Assembly (NCBI RefSeq): GCF_003315485.1
Contig: NZ_QNSE01000016.1
Span: 19,295-83,294, forward strand
Origin: Marinomonas rhizomae
GTDB taxonomy: Bacteria > Pseudomonadota > Gammaproteobacteria > Pseudomonadales > Marinomonadaceae
DNA: 64,000 bases
Direction of reading: 5' to 3'
The notes below the pieces were generated by a model, which was not told the DNA's origin, did no database searches, and saw only the letters and a program-made list of their open reading frames with translations. Of the stretch, positions 37,785 to 47,584 are shown in pieces. Both the position numbers and the translations under genes were made by a program. Numbering within the stretch: position 1 is the first letter of the stretch; each line of letters starts with the position of its first letter.

Positions 37785-38288
37785 TTACTTCTTAAAAGTA
37801 GACAGATACTTATCCAAGGTCTCTTGGCTAGCGGCTTTAACAGTCATACCATTTGGACCTGCACCAATGTTAGTAAACTGTTTTGCTGGCTCGCCGTGTT
37901 TTTCAAAAAACGCCAGCTCTTCAGAACCATCTTCAAATACCCAAAGACGACCATCTTCTACTTTGGTTTTGAAGCCTTTAATATCAAATTCAGCACCAGA
38001 AGTGGCTGCTAGGTATTTGTCTAAAGACTCTTGACTCGCCGCCTTAACCGTCATTCCTTCTGGACCTGCGCCGATGTTAGTAAACTGCTTTGCTGGCTCG
38101 CCGTGCGCTTCAAAAAACGCCAATTCTTCAGAGCCATCTTCAAACACCCAAAGGCGACCATCTTCTATTTGTGTTTTAAATCCATCAATATCGTACTTGC
38201 CTACGGTAGACGTTTCTGTCGCTGTAGAAGCACAAGCGACCAAAGACGCGCCTAACAACATTGCAATAAGAAGTTTGCTTTTATTCAT
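37785..38288 (-). CDS. Small lipoprotein made of two near-identical repeats
   Basis: About 167 residues. The leader ends in lipobox LVAC, so it should be a lipoprotein. The mature part is two tandem copies of a ~63-residue module (about 33-95 and 102-164), each reading FKT-(Q/K)-(I/V)-EDGRLWVFEDGSEELAFF, then GEPAKQFTNIGAGP and GMTVKAASQ-(E)-LDKYL. The copies differ at only a few positions, showing a recent internal duplication. I do not know a function for the module, which resembles uncharacterised single-module envelope proteins of marine bacteria. Start at the second of two ATG codons is equally possible. No operon partner. Confidence 0.8.
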   Translation of the reverse strand: MNKSKLLIAMLLGASLVACASTATETSTVGKYDIDGFKTQIEDGRLWVFEDGSEELAFFEAHGEPAKQFTNIGAGPEGMTVKAASQESLDKYLAATSGAEFDIKGFKTKVEDGRLWVFEDGSEELAFFEKHGEPAKQFTNIGAGPNGMTVKAASQETLDKYLSTFKK

Positions 38289-38504
38289 CATATAGTACCT
38301 TTACAAGTGGATTGTTTAAAATTGAATAACCCCATAATGAAAGATTCACATGACAAAAAGATGACAAAACTCAGTTTATATGCTTTTTTTCATATATATT
38401 TTTTTCCATATATTCTTCGTATATTTTAAAATCTAGATATGCAAAAATACTCCAGCATAATTAAGCCCCCAACAGCCTGATAGCACTACCGCTAGGAGCA
38501 TCTT

Positions 38505-38852
38505 TTGAACCCAGTACAATTTTACAAATGCCTTGCCGACGAAACACGCTTGAGGTGTATTCTACTGATTCACCTAGAAAAGGAATTATGTGTATGTGAG
38601 CTTATGCAGGCCATCAATGAAAGCCAACCCAAGATTTCTCGCCACTTGGCTCAGTTACGACACTGCGAACTACTTACTGACCGACGTCAGGGGCAATGGG
38701 TTTTTTATAGTATCAATCAGGCTCTCCTCAAGTGGATACCTACTGTTTTGTCTGAGACACTCCAAAACAACCCGAATTTCTTAGCAGAAAACATTACAGC
38801 ACTTGAAAAGATGGGAAATCGTCCACTACGAGCTCAATCATGCTGCTCATAA
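38505..38852 (+). CDS. ArsR family metalloregulator (arsenic type), orphan
   Basis: Helix-turn-helix repressor of 115 residues starting at a TTG preceded by AGGAG. The metal-binding helix ELCVCEL (Cys-Val-Cys) is the As(III)/Sb(III) site of typical ArsR, followed by recognition helix SQPKISRHLAQLR and wing LTDRRQGQWVFYSI. The C-terminus ends with CCS. No arsB/acr3, arsC or other arsenic gene lies within this window, so its target is elsewhere or has been lost. Autoregulation is likely. Confidence 0.88.
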   Translation: MNPVQFYKCLADETRLRCILLIHLEKELCVCELMQAINESQPKISRHLAQLRHCELLTDRRQGQWVFYSINQALLKWIPTVLSETLQNNPNFLAENITALEKMGNRPLRAQSCCS

Positions 38853-39094
38853 TCATAAGAAACACGCCACGAAAATACGCTTTCCTTAGACTCTCAATCT
38901 CTATCACAGAACTCTAACCTACCGCATCATGACTACTATCGACACGGCGGGTTTGGAAGTTTTCAATATCAAAACGTATCCCAACAATAGGTTCATACAG
39001 ATACACTAAAAAAACGCCAGTCAAACCATTGTCTTCTATTACGCATATAAATAATTAACAAGAAGCAAAGCCTATACTTGGGGCGGCATAATCC

Positions 39095-39982
39095 TCAGTA
39101 TTTTTTCTTCAGGTCACCATACACATTGATTAGAGCACCGCAAATAATCAGCACCCCACCAGCCCAAGTGGTCATCACTGGAACCTCACTGAATACCAAC
39201 CACCCCAATAGTACGGTAAACACTAACTGGATATAAGAATACGCAGAGGCAATCCCAGCCGATAGCGTTTGCATTGCCTTGGTTAAACCAAATTGACCCG
39301 CTTGTGTAAATACCCCAACGAAAATGAGCAATATCAAGACATCAAAACTGGGCATAACAAAATCCCCCCCTAATAATAAGACAGATAAGGGGAAAGCAAT
39401 CATAGGGAAATACAAGATAATCACTGAGCTGTCTTCTGTTTTGCTCAAACGTCGGACAATAACATAAGCAATGGCACTGCCCATGGCACCTAACAAGGCG
39501 AGCGCTACACTCAAAGTCGGTAAACCTTGATGATGCACCGAAAGTAAATCTGCGCCAGCGATAAACAGCAGACCAGACAAACTCAGAAAAATACAGGCAA
39601 TCGTATAGTTATTAACTCTCTCACCCAGAAACACCAAGGCCAATAAAGCCGTAAACACAGGATGTATATATTGTAGTAAAGTCGCCTCAGCCAAAGGTAA
39701 AGTTGCCAAGGCGTAGTACACACACATTAAAGCCAGCGTGCCGATGAAACCTCGAGCAAATAGCAGTTTTTTATTATGACCAAAAACCGCAATACCTTTA
39801 CGCTTTACATCCGCATAGCTGATAACAAACGAAACCAAGCACCTTGCCGCGACAATTTCAAAAACAGGAATACCCTGCTCACTCACCAATTTCACTAGGG
39901 TCGCCATTAAGGCAAAACCTGCAGCGGACATCAAAACATAGCGAATACCAACAGGCACTTTATGGAAGGCAGAAAGGATCAT
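39095..39982 (-). CDS. DMT superfamily transporter (EamA)
   Basis: Drug/metabolite transporter of 295 residues with ten hydrophobic helices and two EamA repeats (MSAAGFALMATLVKLVSEQG in the first, LLGAMGSAIAYVIVRRLSKT in the second). YALATLPLAEATLLQYIHPVFTALLALVFLGE is the typical end of the first repeat. EamA proteins export amino acids or other metabolites, or import compounds such as S-adenosylmethionine. Monocistronic; substrate unknown. Confidence 0.87.
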   Translation of the reverse strand: MILSAFHKVPVGIRYVLMSAAGFALMATLVKLVSEQGIPVFEIVAARCLVSFVISYADVKRKGIAVFGHNKKLLFARGFIGTLALMCVYYALATLPLAEATLLQYIHPVFTALLALVFLGERVNNYTIACIFLSLSGLLFIAGADLLSVHHQGLPTLSVALALLGAMGSAIAYVIVRRLSKTEDSSVIILYFPMIAFPLSVLLLGGDFVMPSFDVLILLIFVGVFTQAGQFGLTKAMQTLSAGIASAYSYIQLVFTVLLGWLVFSEVPVMTTWAGGVLIICGALINVYGDLKKKY

Positions 39983-40282
39983 TGAATTAGCGCATCACTG
40001 TACAATACGTACAGCCCCATGAAATAAGAAAAGAGCATAAGCATATAGCGAACAGGACTTTTTAGCGACCTAAGAATCTTTGGCTTAACCTGTTATATAA
40101 CGGATGCTTCACAGAGAAGTGAAAACAATCTCGACCAAAAACATACAAAAACTGTGGATACAGGCACTTACGAAGAATAAATAAGGTTGATATAGTCGCT
40201 ACCGAACTTTATTTTCCTTAAAATTATGGCCTAAACGTCAGTTTTATTTGGCATATACCCACTTCCCAATGAAAGGATCATT
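39983..40282. other. Promoter-containing gap between divergent genes
   Basis: Roughly 300 bases between the DMT gene (minus) and the second membrane AraC gene (plus). Presumably holds both promoters; I see no gene or clear operator. Confidence 0.4.
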
Positions 40283-41464
40283 ATGGACGAGTTGCTCTAT
40301 ATTGGCATTGCACACGCCAGCTTCATCGCTCTTTTTTTGTTTTCTAAAGAAAATAGATCACTTAGTGACAATATCTTAATGGGTTGGATTATCTTTCTCG
40401 CCTTGCCATTAGCAGGAAAGGCTATGAGCTGCGATATGCTACATATCTCTATACCTCTCCTGACGACAAATTTCATATACCCATTAACCTTTGGGCCTTT
40501 TCTTTGGCTCTATCTGAATAGTCTAATCGGAGGTTTACAAAGCTTCCAACTCAAACACCTAAGCCACTTTGCCCCTTTCCTTGTTCTTACATTTATACAA
40601 CTGACCCTCACCAATGAGATCAGTTTTCCGCATACGAATCAGACATTAGACAATAACATTCAAAATATGCTGGTCGGCACCATCATTCTATGTTCTCTAT
40701 TTAGTTATTCCACGGCCGCACTATGGCGTTTACATAAACACAGCAAAGAAGTGGTTAACCACTTTTCTACCTTATCAGGAAAAATTACGCTAAAGTGGCT
40801 AAATTACATCACCATCGCCTTTGTGATTAGCTATATTGTCCCTGCCATAGGACCTTTCTTCCCTTTCTCTGCCTTGATCTACTCACATGCTTTTGCCTTT
40901 ACAATGTTTATTTTCATTCTGAGCTTTTTTGGCCTAAAGCAAACCCAAATATATCCACCCGACCCAGTCAGTGAAAACACAGAGATTGAAACAGAACAAA
41001 TCTTATCTGTTAGTGAGAAGCCACCAGAAACATTAAGGTCAAATTCCACGGACCTGAAAAAAGATAGCGACACGACGAATCAAAACAAGTATGAACGTTC
41101 AGGGCTAGACGAGGAAAGAGCACGCCGATATGTTCAAAGACTTTTATCCTGTATGGCAAAGGAAAAACCCTACCTAGACGCAACATTAACAGTAGAAAAG
41201 CTTGCCAAGCAAATTGCGATTCCAAGGCACTACACCACCCAAATAATAAGTGAGCAGTTAAACAGAAATTTCTATCTATTTATAAATGAGTACCGCATCG
41301 AAAGCGTGAAACAAATCATGCAACAAGCTGAAAGCGAAAACATGAGTGTGCTAGAAATAGCTTATGTTTGTGGTTTTAATTCTAAGTCCACATTTAATAC
41401 TGCCTTCAAAAAAATCACAAAAATGACGCCTTCACAGTATAGAAAATCATTAGTACGAAATTAG
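40283..41464 (+). CDS. Membrane-bound AraC family regulator (second paralogue)
   Basis: 393 residues with the same layout as the protein at 36038: about seven N-terminal hydrophobic helices, a charged linker (about 230-280), then an AraC double helix-turn-helix (VEKLAKQIAIPRHYTTQIIS and VLEIAYVCGFNSKSTFNTAF, ending TPSQYRK). The ATG follows AAAGGATCATT. It lies upstream of, and in the same orientation as, the RND efflux operon, which it may regulate in response to a membrane-active compound (inference). Confidence 0.87.
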   Translation: MDELLYIGIAHASFIALFLFSKENRSLSDNILMGWIIFLALPLAGKAMSCDMLHISIPLLTTNFIYPLTFGPFLWLYLNSLIGGLQSFQLKHLSHFAPFLVLTFIQLTLTNEISFPHTNQTLDNNIQNMLVGTIILCSLFSYSTAALWRLHKHSKEVVNHFSTLSGKITLKWLNYITIAFVISYIVPAIGPFFPFSALIYSHAFAFTMFIFILSFFGLKQTQIYPPDPVSENTEIETEQILSVSEKPPETLRSNSTDLKKDSDTTNQNKYERSGLDEERARRYVQRLLSCMAKEKPYLDATLTVEKLAKQIAIPRHYTTQIISEQLNRNFYLFINEYRIESVKQIMQQAESENMSVLEIAYVCGFNSKSTFNTAFKKITKMTPSQYRKSLVRN

Positions 41465-41807
41465 CGGATGATTTAAGTTACTGTTTTTAATCACCTTACC
41501 GCTGAATTAGCACATAAAAAAACCTTGCACTATATTTGCACAGTTCACAAAAAACAGTCCTAATCAGGTCGAGATGTTCGGGATTAGCGGTTCAAACGAT
41601 TCCTTTCTAAACAGCAAGATAGTATCCCCCCATCTAAAGTGGGGGAACTCAATCAATACTATCCCCACTAAAAGTTTTTGATGCATAGAGCCACCTTTTA
41701 TTAGGCAAAAGAGCCACTCTAATGCACTGCTATTTACTTCAACCACAGCCGCTAATTAACAGCACTTCTGTAGCTTGGTTGCCAGTTTTATTACTAAAGG
41801 AATCGTT
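41465..41807. other. Gap before the RND operon, with a GC-rich hairpin
   Basis: No gene supported. A hairpin CCCCCA-TCTAAAG-TGGGGG lies at 41627-41645 in otherwise AT-rich DNA and is followed by a CCCCAC tract. The RND promoter should lie between this and the start at 41808. Confidence 0.45.
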
Positions 41808-43016
41808 ATGACATTGTTTTCCCCTCGTTGGACCTTCGCTGGATTATCCGCGTTATTACTCACCTCCTCTTTAAGCGTTATGGCCGAAGGTCCCCCATCA
41901 GGACAAGAGCAGCCAATTCGTCCTGTTGGTGTCGTAACAATGGCGCTTGAAAGCACACCGGTTATTGTAAATTTACCGGGGCGAGCAGTCGCTTACGAAC
42001 AAGCCGATATTCGCCCTCGAGTTGACGGTATTATCATCGAAAAACTGTATGAGCCAGGTACGATACTAGAAAAAGGCACCCCACTTTTTCAACTTGATGA
42101 TTCCAGCTATCAAGCTGCAGTTGCCGCAGATGAAGCTGCTGTAGCAGAGGCAAAAGCCAATTTACCAGTCAAACAAGCGGCTTATGATAGAGCCAAAAAG
42201 CTAGAAGGTTCAGGTTACACATCAGACGATGTCGATACCGCTAAATCGGCACTGGCCTCTGCACAAGCCACTCTACAATCAGCAGAAGCTGCATTGAAAT
42301 ACACAAAAATACAATTAGGTTGGACAACTGTCACCGCGCCAATCAAAGGCATCGCAGATGTTGCCAGCCTATCATTAGGCGACTTAGTTACTTCAGCACA
42401 AACCGACTCAATGACAACTATCACAACCTTAGATCCTATTTTTGTTGATGTGCTATCCCCCGTTTCCGATGTGTTAAAATTCCGCCATCAAGTCTATCAA
42501 GGTGACATCAAGGTTGACCAAGAACTGTCAGCTAACCTCTTACTAGATGATGGGGTCGTTTATCGAGGAAAAGGCACGTTAATCACATCATCACCGACAG
42601 TATCCACTTCCACTGGATCCGTTAAAGTCCGCTTCCGCTTTGACAATCCAGATCATGTCATTCTTCCTGGTATGTTTGTTCGCGGTTCTATTGAGCTGGG
42701 TACCCAAGAAGCCTTCTTAGTACCTCAACGTGCCGGTAGCCATGAAGCGAATGGTAATTTGAGCATTTTCGTTGTCGATGATGACAATAAAGTCAAAGCC
42801 ATTGAGGTAGAGACAATTGGACACTACAACAACAATTGGATTGTCAAATCAGGCTTATCTGCGGGCGAAAAAGTTATTGTGGATGGACAGAAAAGCCTTT
42901 CAGAGGGCACCTCTGTTAAAGCCATTAACGTCACAATCAATGATGATGGCACCATCACAAAAAGCACTCAAGTCAGTAATAAAACCCCGTCCAATACCTC
43001 TGCATTGGAAGAATAA
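41808..43016 (+). CDS. RND efflux periplasmic adaptor (MexA/AcrA family)
   Basis: Membrane fusion protein of 402 residues that links an RND pump to its outer-membrane channel. The ATG at 41808 follows AAAGGA; an upstream GTG start would spoil the signal peptide. The leader (LSALLLTSSLSVMAEG) lacks a lipobox cysteine. Lipoyl halves (DIRPRVDGIIIEKLYEPGTILEKG and YTKIQLGWTTVTAPIKGIAD) flank an alpha-helical hairpin, and a beta-barrel domain follows. First gene of a three-gene efflux operon with four-base spacing to the pump. Confidence 0.92.
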   Translation: MTLFSPRWTFAGLSALLLTSSLSVMAEGPPSGQEQPIRPVGVVTMALESTPVIVNLPGRAVAYEQADIRPRVDGIIIEKLYEPGTILEKGTPLFQLDDSSYQAAVAADEAAVAEAKANLPVKQAAYDRAKKLEGSGYTSDDVDTAKSALASAQATLQSAEAALKYTKIQLGWTTVTAPIKGIADVASLSLGDLVTSAQTDSMTTITTLDPIFVDVLSPVSDVLKFRHQVYQGDIKVDQELSANLLLDDGVVYRGKGTLITSSPTVSTSTGSVKVRFRFDNPDHVILPGMFVRGSIELGTQEAFLVPQRAGSHEANGNLSIFVVDDDNKVKAIEVETIGHYNNNWIVKSGLSAGEKVIVDGQKSLSEGTSVKAINVTINDDGTITKSTQVSNKTPSNTSALEE

Positions 43017-43019
43017 CCC

Positions 43020-46000
43020 ATGACTCAATTTTTTATTCATAGACCCGTTTTTGCCTGGGTACTTGCCATCACCTTAATGATTGCAGGTGCTTTTGGCTTA
43101 AAAAGCTTAGCGATTTCTCAATACCCAGATGTTGCGCCAACTTCTGTCTCTATCAGCGCAACCTATTCCGGTGCATCCGGTCAAATCGTCGCAGATTCAG
43201 TAACCGCTGTTATCGAAGATGGCATGACCAACCTTGACGGCTTGCTGTATATGACATCCACGTCCAGCGAAGCAAGCTCCAGCATTTCCCTGACATTTGA
43301 TAGCAGTGTTGACCCTGACATCGCTCAAGTACAAGTTCAAAACAAGCTTCAATTGGTTGAAGGAAGCCTACCTTCTAGTGTCACAAGTTCAGGAATTTCC
43401 GTAACTCGCTCCGATAGCTCGATGCTGCTTGTTGGCGGTTTAGTGTCGACCGATGGCAAATACTCTGATGTCGATCTAGGAAACATTTTCTCAGAGAAGA
43501 TGCAAAAAACATTACAACGCTTAGAAGGTGTGGGTGACATCACTCTATTTGGCTCCGAATATGCCATGCGCATCTGGCTTGACCCAAATAGTCTTTATAA
43601 ATATTCATTGACGCCCAGTGATGTATCAGATGCCATTTCGGCTCAAAACACCAATGTGACCGTTGGTTCGTTGGGAGCCATACCAAGCGTAAAAGGCCAA
43701 CAAAACAAAATTTTATTAAAGACTCGCTCACAGTTAAGCTCTGTTGATGATTTCCGCAACATTATTTTGACCACGAACGACGACGGCTCTTCTGTCTTTC
43801 TTGGTGACGTTGCAAGAGTGGAATTAGGCAATGAGAGTTATACAGTTTTTTCTACCTATAATGGCAAAAACGCTGTTGGCTTTGGTGTAAACCTATCAAC
43901 TGGGGCCAATGCCGTAGAAACATCTGAACGAGTTCACAGCACAGTAAGCACTTTGGCAAAAAGCCTACCTGAAGGCGTTGACGTTATTTACTCTTATGAC
44001 ACAACCCCCTTTATCGTTGATTCAATTACACAAATAGTAGAAACCCTAATCGAAGCCATTATTTTGGTTTTTATTGTTATTTTAGTTTTTTTGCAAAACT
44101 GGCGTGCAACATTGATCCCAACGCTGGTGGTTCCTATCGTATTACTCGGTACCTTCGGCATATTGGCGGTCACAGGATACTCTCTCAATACGCTCACCAT
44201 GTTTGCTCTGGTGCTGGCCATTGGTCTGCTCGTCGATGACGCAATCGTCGTGGTTGAGAACGTTGAGCGAATTATGGAAGAAGAAAATCTAAGCCCTATG
44301 GCCGCGACTGAAAAAAGCATGAAAGAAATTTCATCGGCTTTGGTAGGAATCGTGATTGTCCTATCTTCTGTCTTTTTGCCTATGGCCTTTATGAGCGGAT
44401 CGACAGGTATTATTTATCGTCAATTCTCTATCACCATCATTTCTGCCATGGTTTTATCTTTATTTGTTGCTCTTATACTAACACCAGCTATGTGTGCCTC
44501 TTTGTTAAAGCCCACACATGGACGCACTAAATTATGGCCAGCCCGTAAATTTAACGCAGGGTTTGATAATTTAAATACTCGCTATACCGGTGCAGTAGAT
44601 AAATTATTAAAACGCCCTTTTCGTATGTTAGTTGTCGTCATCGGCATAGGTGCTGTCATGACTTTAGTCTATGAGCGACTTCCAACTAGCTTTGTACCAA
44701 CAGAAGATCAGAGTATCTTAATGGCCGTTGTCACACTGCCTGATAACGCCACTCAAGCCCAAACACTCACAACAATCAATGCTATGCAAGACTATTTGTT
44801 AAAAGAAAATAGTGAGTATTTCGTAGGAGGCTTCTCACCTATCGGTTTTAGCTTTAATGGTACCGGTCAAAATAACGCCATGATGTTTATCAAGCTTAAA
44901 GAACTAGATGAGCGCCCCAACATGTCGGCCGCGCAACTGGCCGAAAAAGCTAACCAAGCGTTTTCAAATGGACGATATGGGCAGGTGCTGTTTTTGCAAC
45001 CGCCCGCCATTCACGGTTTAGGATCATCAAACGGTTTTGAGATGTACTTGATTGATCGTGCCGGAAGCGGCCTAGCTGCTCTGCACGAAACGGCGACTCA
45101 ATTAGCTGAAGATGCACAAGAGTCCGGTCTTGTAACAGGTATTCGAGGCTACGAAAACAGCACCTCTACACAATTAACAATGGACATCGATTCTCAAAAA
45201 GCCGAAGCCTCAGGACTGACGCTTTCAGAAATCAACTCCAATTTGTCTATTATTTTTGCTGGCAGCTACGTAAATGACTTTACATTAAACAGTAAGCAAC
45301 GAGATGTGCGCTTAATGGGCGATCAAGAGTACCGTATGCAACCTGGAGATATTAACAGCTGGTATATGCGCAACAGCAGTGGCGAGATGGTGCCTATGGC
45401 AGCGTTCAGCACACAGACTTGGGGTAAAACCTATACCTCTATCTCTCATTATGGCGGAGACAATGCGATCAACCTTCAAGGGTCAGCTGCATTAGGTATT
45501 AGTTCCGGGGAGGCCATGGCTGAAATGGAGCGCCTTGTCGCAGAACTCGGAGGTGACTATGAATTGGCTTGGACAGGTTTGTCTTATCAAGAACAGATTG
45601 CCGGAAACCAAGAGCTGATTTTGTACATTCTCTCCGCTGTCGTGGTCTTTCTCGCATTGGCCGCATTATACGAGAGCTGGACCGTACCTTTGTCTGTCAT
45701 GTTGGCGGTTCCTGTTAGTTTACTCGGTGCATTTTTAGCCACTTGGTATTTCGGACAGTCCAATGACGTTTACTTTAAAGTCGGCATGCTAACCACGATT
45801 GGACTCGCCGCACGAAATGCCATTTTGATTGTCGAATTTGCAGAAAGCATGAGAAGAGAAGGTCATGAGCTAGTCGGCGCCATTATCACAGCTTCAAAAA
45901 TGCGTTTACGCCCTATTCTTATGACGACATTTGCTTTCGCGTTTGGTGTGTTACCTCTGGCAACCGCCGACGGCACTGGCGCTAATGCACAAAACTCGAT

Positions 46001-46133
46001 CGGAACAGGCATGCTAGGTGGCATAATATTCTCAGCAATATTTGGCATCTTAATGGTCCCTGTCCTGTATTTAGCCGTGTTAAAAGCCGTAGCCATAACC
46101 AAGCAGTTAGGAAATAAGGAAACTACAAAATGA
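43020..46133 (+). CDS. RND multidrug efflux permease (AcrB/MexB, HAE1 family)
   Basis: Proton-driven inner-membrane pump of 1037 residues, the normal HAE1 length. It has 12 membrane helices with two large periplasmic domains. The N-terminus MTQFFIHRPVFAWVLAITLM and the paired aspartates in GLLVDDAIVVVENVERIM (TM4) that carry protons are conserved, as is RLRPILMTTFAFAFGVLPLA near the end. It is expected to assemble with the adaptor and the NodT-type channel on either side. The stop overlaps the channel gene ATG by four bases. Drug spectrum unknown. Confidence 0.94.
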   Translation: MTQFFIHRPVFAWVLAITLMIAGAFGLKSLAISQYPDVAPTSVSISATYSGASGQIVADSVTAVIEDGMTNLDGLLYMTSTSSEASSSISLTFDSSVDPDIAQVQVQNKLQLVEGSLPSSVTSSGISVTRSDSSMLLVGGLVSTDGKYSDVDLGNIFSEKMQKTLQRLEGVGDITLFGSEYAMRIWLDPNSLYKYSLTPSDVSDAISAQNTNVTVGSLGAIPSVKGQQNKILLKTRSQLSSVDDFRNIILTTNDDGSSVFLGDVARVELGNESYTVFSTYNGKNAVGFGVNLSTGANAVETSERVHSTVSTLAKSLPEGVDVIYSYDTTPFIVDSITQIVETLIEAIILVFIVILVFLQNWRATLIPTLVVPIVLLGTFGILAVTGYSLNTLTMFALVLAIGLLVDDAIVVVENVERIMEEENLSPMAATEKSMKEISSALVGIVIVLSSVFLPMAFMSGSTGIIYRQFSITIISAMVLSLFVALILTPAMCASLLKPTHGRTKLWPARKFNAGFDNLNTRYTGAVDKLLKRPFRMLVVVIGIGAVMTLVYERLPTSFVPTEDQSILMAVVTLPDNATQAQTLTTINAMQDYLLKENSEYFVGGFSPIGFSFNGTGQNNAMMFIKLKELDERPNMSAAQLAEKANQAFSNGRYGQVLFLQPPAIHGLGSSNGFEMYLIDRAGSGLAALHETATQLAEDAQESGLVTGIRGYENSTSTQLTMDIDSQKAEASGLTLSEINSNLSIIFAGSYVNDFTLNSKQRDVRLMGDQEYRMQPGDINSWYMRNSSGEMVPMAAFSTQTWGKTYTSISHYGGDNAINLQGSAALGISSGEAMAEMERLVAELGGDYELAWTGLSYQEQIAGNQELILYILSAVVVFLALAALYESWTVPLSVMLAVPVSLLGAFLATWYFGQSNDVYFKVGMLTTIGLAARNAILIVEFAESMRREGHELVGAIITASKMRLRPILMTTFAFAFGVLPLATADGTGANAQNSIGTGMLGGIIFSAIFGILMVPVLYLAVLKAVAITKQLGNKETTK

Positions 46134-47518
46134 TAAATATGATAAAACTCATGCCTTTCTTGCTGTTAACTGGCTGTGCTACGGTTGGCCCCAACTGGGA
46201 GTCTCCAACAACACCGCTGACATCAACTTTTGTCAGTGGTGATAACAAAAGCATCGATGAGGTGGCATATACACCGTGGTGGAGAGAATTTAACGACCCA
46301 ATACTGACGGAACTTGTTGAAACAGGCTTCAGTCAAAATTTGGATATTCTCCAAGCCCGAGAGAGAATTCAAGAAGCCAATGCTGAGCTAAGAAAAACCG
46401 GTATAAATTCGGCGCTTGAAGGCTCTTTATCTTACAGTCGCCTTCGTTCTGGTGGTGAAAACCAAAGTACATCCATCAGCTCAACAACTGGCCTAAGTGC
46501 CAGTTATGTTATCGATCTTTTTGGCGGAGTGGAACGCGCACGTGAGGCAGCACTCGCCAATCTAGTCGCAGCACAAGCTGATGTCGGAACAGAGCGGTTA
46601 GCCTGGCTTGCAGAGGTAGTTGCGAACTACGCAGATGCGCGCTATTACCAGCAAGCGCTGGACCTAACACGTAATACCATTAGCACTCGAAATAGTACGC
46701 TTGAAGTAACGCAGAGAGAATACGATGCAGGCCTTTCTACTCTCTATGAACTGGCGGAAGCAGAAGCGGCGTTACAATCTGCTCAGGCAGAATTACCAAG
46801 TTACCAAGCACTGTTCCGAAGTAAAGTTTTTGCTATCGCCACACTGCTAGACCAACCAGCAAAACCCTTAATCGCTAAAATTGAAGAGTCTCAAAGCCAA
46901 TTAAATCTACCAAGCGACCCCGCTATTGGGTTGCCTGCCGATCTATTACGTAATCGACCAGATATTCGATACCAAGAAGCCATTCTTCATCAAGAAGTCG
47001 CGGAAACCGGTGTTGATGAATCCTCACTTTACCCTTCTATCAGTTTAACTGGATCCGTATCCAATAAAGACTCTTTAGACAGCTGGAGTTTTGGACCATC
47101 CATTTCACTGGGCATATTTAATCGCGGTTATTTAAACGCTCAACGAGACGCTCAAGAGTCTGTCGCCAAGCAAGCAGAAATAGCTTGGCGTGCTAGTGTG
47201 CAAGACGCAGTTGAAGACGTTCAAGTGGCTCAATCAAATTTATCGCTATATCGTGAGCAAACGGAACTCTTAGTAAAAGCCGCTTCGTCTTACAGTAAAG
47301 CATTAAAGTTTGGCTATGATAATTATAAAAATGGTGCCATGACATTACTCGATCTACTCGATACAGTTCGCCTAGAAGCCAATGCACAAATCAGTGCAGC
47401 ATACGCTTATAACACGAGCTTGCAAGAGTGGGCTTCCTTGCAAATTGCTATTGGCGCTGGCGCTGGTTTTTCAGATATACCGGAGCAAACAGCCGACAGT
47501 ACAACGCAAGAGAACTAA
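46130..47518 (+). CDS. RND efflux outer-membrane lipoprotein (NodT/OprM family)
   Basis: Outer-membrane channel of the TolC/NodT family, 462 residues. The lipobox LTGC sits near residue 15, followed by TVGPNWESPTTPL, the usual CxxxGPxYxxP-type start. Two OEP repeats are seen (NLDILQARERIQEANAELRK and LPADLLRNRPDIRYQEAILHQ). Completes the tripartite efflux system. A terminator follows 22 bases after the stop codon. Confidence 0.92.
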   Translation: MINMIKLMPFLLLTGCATVGPNWESPTTPLTSTFVSGDNKSIDEVAYTPWWREFNDPILTELVETGFSQNLDILQARERIQEANAELRKTGINSALEGSLSYSRLRSGGENQSTSISSTTGLSASYVIDLFGGVERAREAALANLVAAQADVGTERLAWLAEVVANYADARYYQQALDLTRNTISTRNSTLEVTQREYDAGLSTLYELAEAEAALQSAQAELPSYQALFRSKVFAIATLLDQPAKPLIAKIEESQSQLNLPSDPAIGLPADLLRNRPDIRYQEAILHQEVAETGVDESSLYPSISLTGSVSNKDSLDSWSFGPSISLGIFNRGYLNAQRDAQESVAKQAEIAWRASVQDAVEDVQVAQSNLSLYREQTELLVKAASSYSKALKFGYDNYKNGAMTLLDLLDTVRLEANAQISAAYAYNTSLQEWASLQIAIGAGAGFSDIPEQTADSTTQEN

Positions 47519-47539
47519 TCGAATCTAGCCAGTATAAAG

Positions 47540-47584
47540 AGGGTAAAGAGTGTCAATATTGATTGTCACTCTCTACCCTATTTT
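47540..47584 (+). terminator. Terminator of the RND operon
   Basis: AGGGTAAAGAGTG (47540-47552) pairs with CACTCTCTACCCT (47567-47579) with one mismatch, followed by ATTTT. Confidence 0.82.

Noticed and set aside
43994..44320. 108-codon open frame antisense to the RND permease gene
   Set aside because: Mirror of the strongly coding RND transmembrane segment; no independent signal.
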